A DNA stretch of 17,916 bases from Nitrosotalea sp. (lineage in GTDB: Archaea > Halobacteriota > Syntropharchaeia > Alkanophagales > Methanospirareceae): assembly GCA_020725315.1 (NCBI GenBank), contig DYFG01000022.1, forward strand, positions 1 to 17,916, given 5' to 3'. Position 1 is the stretch's first letter. Each line of letters begins with the position of its first letter. A model generated the notes under the pieces. The model saw only the letters and a program-made list of their open reading frames with translations, was not told the origin of the DNA and ran no database searches. The translations under genes were made by a program, and so were the position numbers. Shown in pieces: positions 6,673 to 14,081 of the stretch.

Positions 6673-7857
6673 ATGGAAGAAGAGTTGTTAATGATCCCAG
6701 GACCGGTACCGGTGATACCACGCATTCGTGAAGCGATGTCAAGACCGATGATAAACCATCGCGGAGACGAATTTGCGGAGATCTATGAAGGGATAGTTGA
6801 AAACCTCAAGAAGATCTTCCAAACGAAGAATGACATCTTCGTGCTCAGCGGGTCAGGAACGTGCGCAATGGAAGCGGCGATCGGGAATCTTATCCAGAGG
6901 AATAATGGCAGGGGGAGAACGAAAATGGCGTGTATAACACTAACGAACGGCAAATTTGGTGAACGTTTCAAAGAGATAACCGAGCGCTATGGAGAAGATG
7001 CTGTTACATCTGCTCATTTCGAATGGGGACAGCCAATAGAATTAGAAAGGGTAAAGGAAGCGGTGGAAAATAGTCCCAATCCTAAGGTCATTACGATGGT
7101 ACACAATGAGACCTCCACTGGCATTCTTAACCCTGCAAAGGAGGTGGGGGATCTTGCGAAGAAGCACGATGCCGTCTTCGTACTCGACTGCATTACGTCA
7201 ATCGGTGGTGATGAGGTTCCCGTGGACCAGTTGGGTGTGGACATCGCTATCGTGGGGTCACAGAAATGCCTGGGGACACCACCAGGGTTATCAGTAGTCT
7301 CAATTAGCGAAAAGGCTCTGGATTTGATGCGGGAGAACCCAAGCAGACCTTATTACATGGACCTTCCTGCGTATAAGAAGAGCTTGGAGAAGAGACAAAC
7401 ACCTTACACGCCAGCTCTGCCTCTATTTTTCGCGCTCAGAGAAGCGTTAGAGGTGATAAGCGAGGAAGGTATGGAGAGAAGGATAAAGAGACACCGGATA
7501 CTCTCAAAGGCGGTTCGAGCGGCAGCTACAAGGTTAGGGCTGAGCTTATTCCCAAAGCTAAATGAGGTAAGTGCTTACTCTAATACGGTCACGGCGATAA
7601 ATCTTCCGCTGGCGAATGGCATCACTGATGAGCGACTTAGAGGTGGTATGCGAAAACGAGGTGTGATAGTGGCTGGAGGGCAGGAGAAACTGAAAGGTAA
7701 GATATTCAGGATCGCGACAATGGGGAATATAACAAGCAAGGAAGTGTTGAGGACCATCGAGGCGTTAGAAGCGGTTTTAAAGGAATATAAGTTTATAGAG
7801 GAAGAAGGAATCATTGAGAAGGTGATGAAAGATGAAACTGTCGGAAAAAGATGCTGA
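6673..7857 (+). CDS. Class V PLP aminotransferase (alanine-glyoxylate/serine-pyruvate type)
   Basis: 394 residues from ATG 6673. An upstream extension to 6490 stays open but runs through the promoter and antisense of cdc48, whereas family proteins begin with a sequence like MEEELLMIPGPVPV. Motifs: the N-terminal MIPGPVPVIP, S-G-S-G-T-C-A-M-E near residue 58 (PLP phosphate binding), D172 in VFVLDCITSIGG (pyridine nitrogen contact), and K198 in VGSQKCLGTPPG (Schiff-base lysine). The fold-type I enzyme is cytosolic. Archaeal homologues in Methanococcales have been shown to use several amino donors, with aspartate and phosphoserine activities, so serine/phosphoserine or glyoxylate metabolism is plausible; the exact substrate is not readable here. 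The 3' end overlaps the next gene by 26 bp, implying an operon with the 293-aa protein and the HAD gene. Confidence 0.9.
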   Translation: MEEELLMIPGPVPVIPRIREAMSRPMINHRGDEFAEIYEGIVENLKKIFQTKNDIFVLSGSGTCAMEAAIGNLIQRNNGRGRTKMACITLTNGKFGERFKEITERYGEDAVTSAHFEWGQPIELERVKEAVENSPNPKVITMVHNETSTGILNPAKEVGDLAKKHDAVFVLDCITSIGGDEVPVDQLGVDIAIVGSQKCLGTPPGLSVVSISEKALDLMRENPSRPYYMDLPAYKKSLEKRQTPYTPALPLFFALREALEVISEEGMERRIKRHRILSKAVRAAATRLGLSLFPKLNEVSAYSNTVTAINLPLANGITDERLRGGMRKRGVIVAGGQEKLKGKIFRIATMGNITSKEVLRTIEALEAVLKEYKFIEEEGIIEKVMKDETVGKRC

Positions 7858-8713
7858 ACTATTTTATAAACTGAATCCGGCATTGCTGGTTTACACCAAT
7901 CAGCGAAAGGGTATACTCAGGGCTGGAGCCACGGTTGAAGAGTTCATGCGATTACCAATAGAAGAAATGAACAAAGTCAGAGAAGCCTTGTACAAGCACC
8001 CAAAACTGATTGATTCCTTTGTGCAGGAGAACCCTTACAATTTCTCGCAGGACGAACTGGAAATAGTTCGTAGCTGGAAGAACTTCCTTAAAGATGAATT
8101 CTATTTGTTCCGCTACCTTAAGCAGTATGCTATCTTTCTCGATGATGATTCGCCACCAAAGGCGTATGGTGTGCTCGCACTTAAGAGTGATTTTCAGGAG
8201 ATAGTAGGTCCATGGCTTCCGATCTTTCTCAAGGCGGTTCTTTTACCTTTTAAAGGTCAGATTATATATGATGGTATCCTTATACCGTACCCCGTTACTT
8301 TTGGTCCTGGTATTCGACGAGATTTGAAGGAGGCGTATCAAGAAGCAAAAGCGAGATTTGGTATTATAACGTCCCTCCCCTGGGTGGAGAAGGAGGAAAG
8401 TGATGCAGAGCGCTTAAAATCTTACTTGAGCACTGAGGCGATGCGAGAGAAGTATTGGGAAGAGATAGAGAAGTTGATTAAGAAGGATTCAAGTCTTTTA
8501 ACGGTGTATCATCAGGAGATGGGTAAAATCCACGCACGAACGTTAGGTAGGCGTCTATCAGAGATAGGGCTGAGGAATGCCTGGTTCGCGATACTTGAAG
8601 GTGAGCTAGTCGCTGGAGGGAGCACGAGGGAAGAGGTTGAACAGATTGTTGATAAGATTGTTCCGGGGAAGAAGAGGAAATTTGCTTACGTCTTCCATTT
8701 GAGGGGGAGATGA
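7832..8713 (+). CDS. Uncharacterised protein with DUF5678-like C-terminus
   Basis: A 293-residue soluble protein that I cannot assign a function. The start at 7832 is supported by a strong GGTGAT site at 7821-7826, five bases before the ATG, inside the end of the aminotransferase gene. The N-terminal two thirds contain conserved-looking aromatic and acidic segments: a run ending in NPYNFSQDELEIVRSWKNFL, then YGVLAL and WLPIFLKAVLLPFKGQIIYD, then FGPGIRRDLKEAYQEAKARF. The last ~45 residues (WFAILEGELVAGGSTREEVE, then a basic linker and FAYVFHLRG) resemble the small DUF5678 domain. No transmembrane segments or catalytic motif are evident. Its tight coupling to the aminotransferase and HAD genes suggests cotranscription rather than a proven shared pathway. 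Confidence 0.75.
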   Translation: MKLSEKDAELFYKLNPALLVYTNQRKGILRAGATVEEFMRLPIEEMNKVREALYKHPKLIDSFVQENPYNFSQDELEIVRSWKNFLKDEFYLFRYLKQYAIFLDDDSPPKAYGVLALKSDFQEIVGPWLPIFLKAVLLPFKGQIIYDGILIPYPVTFGPGIRRDLKEAYQEAKARFGIITSLPWVEKEESDAERLKSYLSTEAMREKYWEEIEKLIKKDSSLLTVYHQEMGKIHARTLGRRLSEIGLRNAWFAILEGELVAGGSTREEVEQIVDKIVPGKKRKFAYVFHLRGR

Positions 8714-8717
8714 AGCG

Positions 8718-9431
8718 ATGGTACGAGCACAACGAGCAGGGGAAGGGATACAGGTTTTCTCTTTTGACGTTGACGGCACGTTAGTGACCCCGGGATTTGC
8801 CGATAGCGTTTGGCTGCGGGGAATACCAGCGGCGTATGCGGAGAAAGAGGGATTGAGCTTTGAAGCGGCATTTGAACGTGTGAAGAGTGAGTACGATAAG
8901 ATAGGAGAGAACCGGATAGAGTGGTACAAGATAGATTACTGGCTGCAGAAGTTCGACCTGGAAATACCCTGCGAGAAGCTCTTCAAAGAATACAAAGGCG
9001 AGATAAGGATATATGAGGAGGTAGAGCGTGTCTTGAGCGTGCTGAAGGAAGAGGGATATGAGCTCATAATAAGCTCCAATGCCGCAACTGAGTTCATTGA
9101 GTTCCAGATCAAACCGCTCAAAAAGTTCTTTTCACGGGTGTTCTCGGCAACCTCTGATTTCCGCGAGGTAAAGAAATCCTATGATTATTATGCACGGGTA
9201 TGCGAGCTTCTGGACGTGAAGCCACGAGCGGTTGTTCATACCGGCGACCACTGGGTGTTTGATTTTCTCAATCCTCGTAAGATCGGTATAAACGCGTATT
9301 ATCTTGCCAGAAACAGGAGAAGAACCCGGGCGGATGAGGAAAGCACGGGAAATGAAGGAACAAAGGTAAAAGAAGAAGATGAGTTTGTCATACGCGATTT
9401 GAATGAACTCCTCGATAGTCCGGTTTGTTGA
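8718..9431 (+). CDS. HAD superfamily hydrolase
   Basis: 237 residues with all four HAD motifs. Motif I is FSFDVDGTLV (nucleophile D17, acid/base D19). Motif II is IISSN (S119/S120). Motif III is a Lys in the VKKSYDYY region (K152/K153). Motif IV is HTGDHWVFDF (D177 and D182). A helical cap occupies about residues 27-95 between motifs I and II, as in subclass I (C1) phosphatases. The enzyme most likely removes phosphate from a small metabolite; the substrate is unknown. The ATG at 8718 lies four bases after the upstream stop, with GGGGGAGATGA immediately before it. A charged segment near residues 200-225, rich in Arg then Glu/Asp/Lys, precedes the end and looks like a flexible tail. Confidence 0.88.
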   Translation: MVRAQRAGEGIQVFSFDVDGTLVTPGFADSVWLRGIPAAYAEKEGLSFEAAFERVKSEYDKIGENRIEWYKIDYWLQKFDLEIPCEKLFKEYKGEIRIYEEVERVLSVLKEEGYELIISSNAATEFIEFQIKPLKKFFSRVFSATSDFREVKKSYDYYARVCELLDVKPRAVVHTGDHWVFDFLNPRKIGINAYYLARNRRRTRADEESTGNEGTKVKEEDEFVIRDLNELLDSPVC

Positions 9432-9439
9432 AATGTTCC

Positions 9440-9449
9440 TTTTATATTC
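9440..9449 (+). promoter_or_regulatory. TATA box upstream of threonine synthase
   Basis: TTTTATATTC sits about 40-49 bp before the thrC start, in the gap after the HAD gene. Expected transcription start is near 9468-9475. The gene therefore probably has its own promoter even though the gap is only 57 bp. The predicted transcript would begin close to the ATG of a five-codon leader ORF at 9475. Confidence 0.45.
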
Positions 9450-9474
9450 TCATTATCTCTATACTCTCATCGGT

Positions 9475-9492
9475 ATGGTGTTTTTACCATGA
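9475..9492 (+). promoter_or_regulatory. Possible five-codon leader ORF overlapping the thrC start
   Basis: ATG at 9475-9477 opens ATG GTG TTT TTA CCA TGA (M-V-F-L-P). Its stop codon 9490-9492 overlaps the thrC start codon 9489-9491 in the ATGA configuration typical of coupled genes. The same bases can form a small hairpin, ATGGT 9475-9479 with ACCAT 9486-9490 around a six-base loop, which would hide the thrC start. There are no Thr or Ile codons, so classical attenuation is not indicated. It could be chance. Confidence 0.25.
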
Positions 9493-10712
9493 AGGACTAC
9501 GAGGTCAAATGCATACGGTGCGGTGCGCGCTTCCCCAAGGATGATATTGTATATACCTGCAGGAACTGTGGCGGTTTGCTGGATATAAAATATGATTATT
9601 CTAAGCTCGATCTGGAACGAATCGTCAAAGCGAAGGGTGAAGGCGTGTGGAAATATCGTGCTTTATTGCCGTTCGGTGACGAAATTAAGCCGATAGCTAT
9701 AAATGAAGGGAATACACCGTTGTACCGCTGCGACAGACTGGCACAAGCCATTGGCATTGCGGATTTATGGGTGAAACACGAAGGACTGAACCCGTCAGGA
9801 TCGTTTAAAGATCGGGGAATGACCGTCGGTGTGACGAAGGGAGTGGATTTGGGTGTAAAGGGTGTCGCGTGTGCATCGACGGGCAATACCTCGGCATCAC
9901 TGGCGATCTTTGCGGCAAAAGCACGTCTTCCATGCTATGTGCTGCTCCCGATGGGTAAAGTAGCATTAGGGAAGGTCGCACAGGCAATAATGCACGGTGC
10001 AAAGGTATTCTCGCTCAAAGGCAATTTTGATGACGCCCTCAGGGTTGTTCGTCTGCTCTGTGAGGAAGAATCAATCTACCTCTTGAATTCCGTGAATCCG
10101 TACCGATTGGAAGGCCAGAAGACGATAGCTTTCGAGGTTGCGGAAAAACTCGGATGGGCGGTACCGGACCGGGTTATTCTGCCGGTCGGGAACGCGGGGA
10201 ACATAAGTGCGATTTTTAAGGGCTTCTCGGAGTTGAAGACATTGGGCATCATCAATGCTATTCCGCGGATGACGGGCATTCAAGCGGCAGGGGCGAAGCC
10301 AATAGTGAACGCATTTAAAGAGAATAAAGAGGAGATAACACCAGAAGATAACCCAGAGACCATTGCATCCGCGATCCGAATAGGGAATCCCGTGAATGCA
10401 GCCAAGGCGTTGCATGCGATGAGAAGCTCAGGTGGCGTTGCGGAATCGGTGACCGATGAGGAGATAACCGAAGCACAGCTTCTGCTGGCAAGGCTGGAAG
10501 GCATTGGTGTCGAGCCGGCGAGCGCGGCGTCTATTGCGGGACTGAAGAAATTAGTCGAGATGGGCGAGATAGAACGAGATGAACGCACTGTCTGCGTTAC
10601 CACCGGACATCTCTTAAAAGACCCCGAACGCGTGATACAGATATGCGAACCGCCAATCGAAGTAGAAGCGGATGTGGAAGTGCTCCGGAAGATGGTGAGA
10701 AGAGGTCGGTAA
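9489..10712 (+). CDS. thrC: Threonine synthase
   Basis: 407 residues; a PLP enzyme converting O-phosphohomoserine to threonine and phosphate in the cytosol. An N-terminal zinc ribbon (C8-x2-C11 ... C24-x2-C27) precedes the fold-type II catalytic domain, as in many archaeal and plant-type threonine synthases. The Schiff-base lysine is K107 in NPSGSFKDRGM, with the substrate loop STGNTSAS at about 130-137 and a glycine-rich phosphate loop PVGNAGN further on. INEGNTPLYR at about residues 71-80 is also typical. The length is normal. The start at 9489 is followed directly by the zinc-ribbon sequence and overlaps a mini-ORF stop codon. A TATA box at 9440 suggests independent transcription from the upstream three-gene run. 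Confidence 0.95.
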   Translation: MKDYEVKCIRCGARFPKDDIVYTCRNCGGLLDIKYDYSKLDLERIVKAKGEGVWKYRALLPFGDEIKPIAINEGNTPLYRCDRLAQAIGIADLWVKHEGLNPSGSFKDRGMTVGVTKGVDLGVKGVACASTGNTSASLAIFAAKARLPCYVLLPMGKVALGKVAQAIMHGAKVFSLKGNFDDALRVVRLLCEEESIYLLNSVNPYRLEGQKTIAFEVAEKLGWAVPDRVILPVGNAGNISAIFKGFSELKTLGIINAIPRMTGIQAAGAKPIVNAFKENKEEITPEDNPETIASAIRIGNPVNAAKALHAMRSSGGVAESVTDEEITEAQLLLARLEGIGVEPASAASIAGLKKLVEMGEIERDERTVCVTTGHLLKDPERVIQICEPPIEVEADVEVLRKMVRRGR

Positions 10713-10865
10713 GCAAATATTTACACCGGAAATGAATTTTGTCAGGGGTTTTTGGGTTTGAAACAATTGATGTTATTTAATGGTTGTGGGATATTATCAT
10801 TAGTGTCTCCAGCTCTTTAATAATGTTTTTAAAAGGAAAAACACTAATTTAAAGAAGGTGTTGGT

Positions 10866-11097
10866 ATGTTCGAATGTATCTCGATAGACCCGAAAGTTTG
10901 CCACAGAGAAGCGTGCATCAAAAGAACCCGTATTCCCGTCCACCAGATTCTTCGCATGTTAGCTAACAGGGACACAATTGAAGAAGTCCTCGAAGAATAC
11001 CTCTCGTTAGAATGAGGACATTCTCGCTTGTCTGGATTACGCTGCAACCCTTGATGATGAGCACCAAGCAAAAGAGAAACCAAAACTACCTCTTTGA
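10866..11097 (+). pseudogene. DUF433 (VapB45-like) antitoxin gene, frameshifted
   Basis: ATG 10866 follows AAGGTG (10854-10859) and a TATA-like TTTTTAAAAGG near 10826. The first frame reads MFECISIDPKVCHREACIKR then TRIPVHQILRMLANRDTIEEVLEEY, the classical DUF433 fold (I-x2-x-P-x-V-x-x-G/R-x3-I-x-G-T-R-I-P-V pattern), and hits TGA at 11013-11015. The expected ending (EDILACLDYAATLDDEH and so on) continues in the +1 frame from 11014 to the TGA at 11095-11097, so one indel near 11009-11013 has broken the gene. DUF433 proteins are antitoxins that usually pair with a DUF5615 PIN-like RNase toxin directly downstream. No such ORF follows, so the module is inactive. Confidence 0.72.
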
Positions 11098-11214
11098 AGG
11101 CATACTTTTCATCGCAGACTGACGGAAATCGGCTCCCGTTCTTTCATTGCACTCACCTTGAGAATGGAAGAAAAAAATTAAAGACAGATAACAGAGAACA
11201 GTTGCTTAAGCGAA

Positions 11215-11590
11215 ATGTGGGACTTGTACGTTTACCTTGTGCTGGGTTTACTTATCTTTTTTGCTTTTACCGTGCGGGTTATTACCGGCTTTGGGTCTGC
11301 GATGCTATTAGCACCCTTAGTTGCTCTATTTTTGGAGCCGAAGCAGGCGGTTGTTTATATCATACTCCTGGAGTGTGCCATAGCGGTCGTATTTATACTT
11401 AAAGAGCGACTCAATTTCGAGGTCAAGCAGATTTTTGTCGGTGGAATTTCTGGAATAGTTGCGGGAATAGTGTTGTTTGGTCTATTAGCAGAGAGAATAG
11501 TGGGGTTTATCATCGGGGTGAGTGTGTTGACCTTTTCCATCCTCTTTCTCTTGGATATACACTTCAGAACCGAGAAGGAGGGGCTACTTT
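11215..11590 (+). pseudogene. TSUP (TauE/SafE) permease, 3'-truncated
   Basis: ATG 11215 opens a frame whose first ~122 residues match the N-terminal half of the sulfite exporter TauE/SafE (TSUP) family: VLGLLIFFAFTVRVITGFGS, AMLLAPLVALFLEPKQAVVY, then two or three more hydrophobic helices ending at FSILFLLDIHFRTEKEG. Intact members are ~240-270 residues with a second repeat half, which is missing. From about 11590 the frame runs through the antisense of rlmE to a stop at 11773-11775, giving a meaningless tail. There is no clear Shine-Dalgarno site. The gene was probably cut by the rearrangement that placed rlmE here. TSUP proteins carry sulfite, sulfonates or similar anions; no substrate can be claimed. 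Confidence 0.7.
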
Positions 11591-11610
11591 TTAATAGGCA
11601 ATTACAGCTC

Positions 11611-12219
11611 TCATCTACACCCTTTCCCAATCACATAAACCTCTGCACTCCGTTTCCGTGTGGCCGCGGGCGAATACGCCCTCGTCTCCCTGAATCTCTC
11701 TTTCACACTCTTATAAAACTGGTTATAGTAACTGCCTTGAAATATCTTCGCAACGAAGTTACCCTGTTTCTTTAAAAGTGCCGAAGCGATATTTAACGCG
11801 GATGTGCTCAGTTCAAAGGAGCGAAACTGATCAAAATCTCTATTCCCTGACAACTGTGGCGATGCATCTGATATCACGACATCCACCGCGTCCCTTCCTT
11901 GTGCTACGAGCGCCGCTTTGATCGCTGTTATACTCTCCTCTTCTCTTGTTATGTCACTTTTTACTACCATGACACCATCTATCTTCGCTATCGGTTGCAC
12001 ATCCACGCTTATAACCACGCCGCGCTCCCCGACTAACTCGTGTGCAACCTCTGACCAGCCACCGGGAGCAGCACCCAGATCTACCACCGCATCACCCGCT
12101 TTTATCACCTCGAACTTATCGGCTATTTGCACCAGTTTAAATGCAGAACGCGACCGGTAACCTTCCTTTTTCGCTGCTTTATAAAATCGATCGCGCTGCA
12201 AGTCTGCTCTTTTTACCAT
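11611..12219 (-). CDS. rlmE: 23S rRNA 2'-O-uridine methyltransferase RlmE/FtsJ
   Basis: 202 residues, Rossmann-fold SAM methyltransferase. It has the complete K-D-K-E catalytic tetrad: K28 (RSRSAFKL), D118 (VISDASPQLSG), K158 (NFVAKIFQG) and E193 (RKRSAEVYV). The SAM-binding motif VVDLGAAPGGWS lies at about 45-56. The family methylates the ribose of the A-loop uridine (U2552 in E. coli numbering) of 23S rRNA. The archaeal form lacks the long bacterial N-terminus and here has no TRAM domain. The ATG at 12219 has AAGGAG directly abutting it, like cdc48, so the start is plausible but the spacing is unusual. It is last in the moaA-54aa-rlmE run and its stop lies against the truncated TSUP gene. 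Confidence 0.93.
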   Translation of the reverse strand: MVKRADLQRDRFYKAAKKEGYRSRSAFKLVQIADKFEVIKAGDAVVDLGAAPGGWSEVAHELVGERGVVISVDVQPIAKIDGVMVVKSDITREEESITAIKAALVAQGRDAVDVVISDASPQLSGNRDFDQFRSFELSTSALNIASALLKKQGNFVAKIFQGSYYNQFYKSVKERFRETRAYSPAATRKRSAEVYVIGKGCR

Positions 12220-12283
12220 CTCCTTCTTGTAGCCATGACCAGGATGGTACGAAGAAATCCGGCACTATTCTTCGCACGTGCAT
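12179..12283 (-). CDS. Possible 34-aa small ORF overlapping the rlmE start
   Basis: ATG 12283 has a good GTGAGGAG site seven bases upstream and encodes MHVRRIVPDFFVPSWSWLQE plus 14 basic or small residues. It overlaps the first 41 bases of rlmE in another frame. It lies in the 97-bp gap between the 54-aa gene and rlmE, which would otherwise be untranslated. It might support coupled translation of rlmE, but the composition is unremarkable and no homologue is known to me. Confidence 0.2.
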   Translation of the reverse strand: MHVRRIVPDFFVPSWSWLQEGDGKKSRLAARSIL

Positions 12284-12316
12284 TACGTAACTCCTCACGG
12301 GTGGTTCAATATACCT

Positions 12317-12481
12317 TTATATCCGTTTTACCGTTACTTCTATTCGCTCCCAGTCCTCTTTCACGCCCCTCAATGCGGAGACCGCACCGGCAATCACTTT
12401 CCCTATCACGGTTTGCACAAACTCATTCGCTTCGATCTCTTCCTCATCTACCACTATTTTTAATTCTACTTTCTCCTCCAT
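12317..12481 (-). CDS. Small conserved-looking archaeal protein (54 aa)
   Basis: 54 residues from ATG 12481 to TAA 12317: MEEKVELKIVVDEEEIEANE, then FVQTVIGKVIAGAVSALRGV, then KEDWERIEVTVKRI. The pattern is a beta strand, a Glu-rich turn (E-I-x-A-N-x-F-V), a helix, and a final strand. It resembles small archaeal hypothetical proteins with 'NPFV..ii..v..g.v.sLkg...w..i.i.i.r', a type I recall from methanogen genomes without a known function. The start is 14 bp after the moaA stop, preceded by a GAGGGAAG site, and rlmE follows, so it is an operon member. Strong acidic bias at the N-terminus argues for real coding rather than a chance ORF. Confidence 0.65.
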   Translation of the reverse strand: MEEKVELKIVVDEEEIEANEFVQTVIGKVIAGAVSALRGVKEDWERIEVTVKRI

Positions 12482-12495
12482 CTTTCTTCCCTCTT

Positions 12496-13449
12496 TTATT
12501 TAAAAAACGGCTCTCTATACTGCATCGCTAACTTCAACTGGTTGAGTATATGCTTCTCGTCCACCTGCTCTACGGGAACGAGATTATCATCTCTCAGCAA
12601 GCAGCTCTTTATCTTCCCATCAGAGGTTATTCTCAATCGAGAGCAATTCGCACAGAACTCAGTATTATCGATCGGGTGCACCACTTCTACTTCTGCACTC
12701 TCCACAACATATTTTCTCCTGCGCTGCAGCTCTCTCGTTTTTATCGCGGATGCCTTCGATTTGAGTTCATCCTCGACCTCAGAAAAGTCAGCTTTATACT
12801 TCAGCATGGAAGGGGTAAAAGAGGGGATCAATTCTATGAGCTGTAGGATTGCCGCTGTCCCACCCCCTCTTTTGTTACATTCCTGCACGAACCGCACCAT
12901 ATCAGCAATCTCATCCTCGTTTATCCCTTTGAGAAGAACCATATTGAGCTTGAGAGGCGTAAGACCCGCATCAATTGCACGGTATATACCCGCAATCACC
13001 TGTGGAAGGTAATTTTTTGTACGCGTGATGAAGTCATATCGGTCTTCTCGAAGCGAATCCAGGCTGACATTCACCCTATCCAACCCAGCATCCGCAAGGT
13101 CAGCCGCATATTTACTCAAGAATATGCCGTTCGTCGTTATCGATATCTCATCTTCAAATTCTCTCATGCCCTGAAGTATCTCCACGAGGTCACTGCGCAT
13201 CAAAGGCTCGCCACCCGAAAATTTTATCCTCCTTATCTCAAAATAAGCAGACGCAACTCGTGCTATCGCGATGACCAGTTCGGCACTGATCTCTTTATCC
13301 TTTTCCTTGCTGCTTTCCCCTTCCAGATGACAATAGATGCAGTTCAAGATACACCGGTTTGTAAGAGAGAATCGCAAACTCCTTATCTCCCTGCCGTACT
13401 TGTCTATTAATCGTTCTTTATCCTCGAGTACTCCCCTTTCTGGTTCCAT
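12496..13449 (-). CDS. moaA: GTP 3',8-cyclase MoaA
   Basis: 317 residues; radical-SAM enzyme that starts molybdopterin/tungstopterin synthesis from GTP. The N-terminal radical-SAM cluster is C33-x3-C37-x2-C40 (TNRCILNCIYC), followed by SGGEP (78-82) and NVSLDSL (127-133). The C-terminal second [4Fe-4S] site is C266-x2-C269-x13-C283 (FCANCSRLRITSDGKIKSCL). Length is normal for archaeal MoaA. It ends in YREPFFK, without the C-terminal Gly-Gly of bacterial MoaA that has been implicated in catalysis; archaeal proteins may vary here. The ATG at 13449 has GGTGGAAG just upstream and lies 9 bp after the M50 protease gene, so the two are cotranscribed. Molybdo- or tungsto-enzymes such as formylmethanofuran dehydrogenase would be the users. 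Confidence 0.94.
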   Translation of the reverse strand: MEPERGVLEDKERLIDKYGREIRSLRFSLTNRCILNCIYCHLEGESSKEKDKEISAELVIAIARVASAYFEIRRIKFSGGEPLMRSDLVEILQGMREFEDEISITTNGIFLSKYAADLADAGLDRVNVSLDSLREDRYDFITRTKNYLPQVIAGIYRAIDAGLTPLKLNMVLLKGINEDEIADMVRFVQECNKRGGGTAAILQLIELIPSFTPSMLKYKADFSEVEDELKSKASAIKTRELQRRRKYVVESAEVEVVHPIDNTEFCANCSRLRITSDGKIKSCLLRDDNLVPVEQVDEKHILNQLKLAMQYREPFFK

Positions 13450-13458
13450 CTTCCACCT

Positions 13459-14061
13459 TCAGGTAAATATCATACTCATCACCAGCATACTAATCGCCAT
13501 GCCTAACGCAACACCATATACGCGCCTATCCCATGCTAACACCTTCCTTCCATCCAATACGCTAACTGGAATCAGATTAAAAACAGCGAGCCATGCATTG
13601 ATCACCAGCCCAAACTTGCCTATCCAGCCAAATATGCCGGAAGGAACGAGTAAGAAGAGGGTGAAGAAAAGGAATGCCAGGATCACGTTCATCATCGGAC
13701 CGGCTAGAGATATCTTTCCATTCTCCTCCCTCGTGAGATATGGATTGAAGATCATAACAGCGCCAGGCGCTGCGAATATAAACGGAGCTAATAACGGGAA
13801 TATGACTGCAAGTAAAAGCATTTTAGGTTCCATTCTAAATTCTGACCAGCTTCCATACCGCTGTGCAACGAATTTGTGTAACAGTTCGTGGAAAATAAAG
13901 GCAGACCCGACAGTAACAGAAGAAAGGATAAATATTTCGAGCACATTTAGTTCAGAGCCCAAAGGCATCCAGCGTTTAATGAGCACGGTAAATGCAAAAG
14001 CGATCGCAAGCCATGCTATCACCAGATGCTTTATTTCCGTTTCGCTTGTCCGTATCGGCAT
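13459..14061 (-). CDS. M50-type site-2-protease-like membrane metalloprotease
   Basis: 200 residues with about five or six hydrophobic helices. Zinc ligands are H58-E59-x2-H62 (FHELLH) inside a helix, and the third-ligand motif is N162-x2-P-x3-L-D170-G (FNLIPVSVLDGRK). This is the intramembrane S2P/M50 core without PDZ or CBS domains. Such proteases cut transmembrane substrates; the archaeal targets are mostly unknown. The N-terminal start MPIRTSETEIKHLV begins 20 bp downstream of the tRNA-Gln 3' end, with no Shine-Dalgarno site and no room for a separate promoter, so it is probably made on the tRNA transcript. It runs into moaA 9 bp later. Confidence 0.88.
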   Translation of the reverse strand: MPIRTSETEIKHLVIAWLAIAFAFTVLIKRWMPLGSELNVLEIFILSSVTVGSAFIFHELLHKFVAQRYGSWSEFRMEPKMLLLAVIFPLLAPFIFAAPGAVMIFNPYLTREENGKISLAGPMMNVILAFLFFTLFLLVPSGIFGWIGKFGLVINAWLAVFNLIPVSVLDGRKVLAWDRRVYGVALGMAISMLVMSMIFT

Positions 14062-14081
14062 TTTTATATCGCTAAATTACA

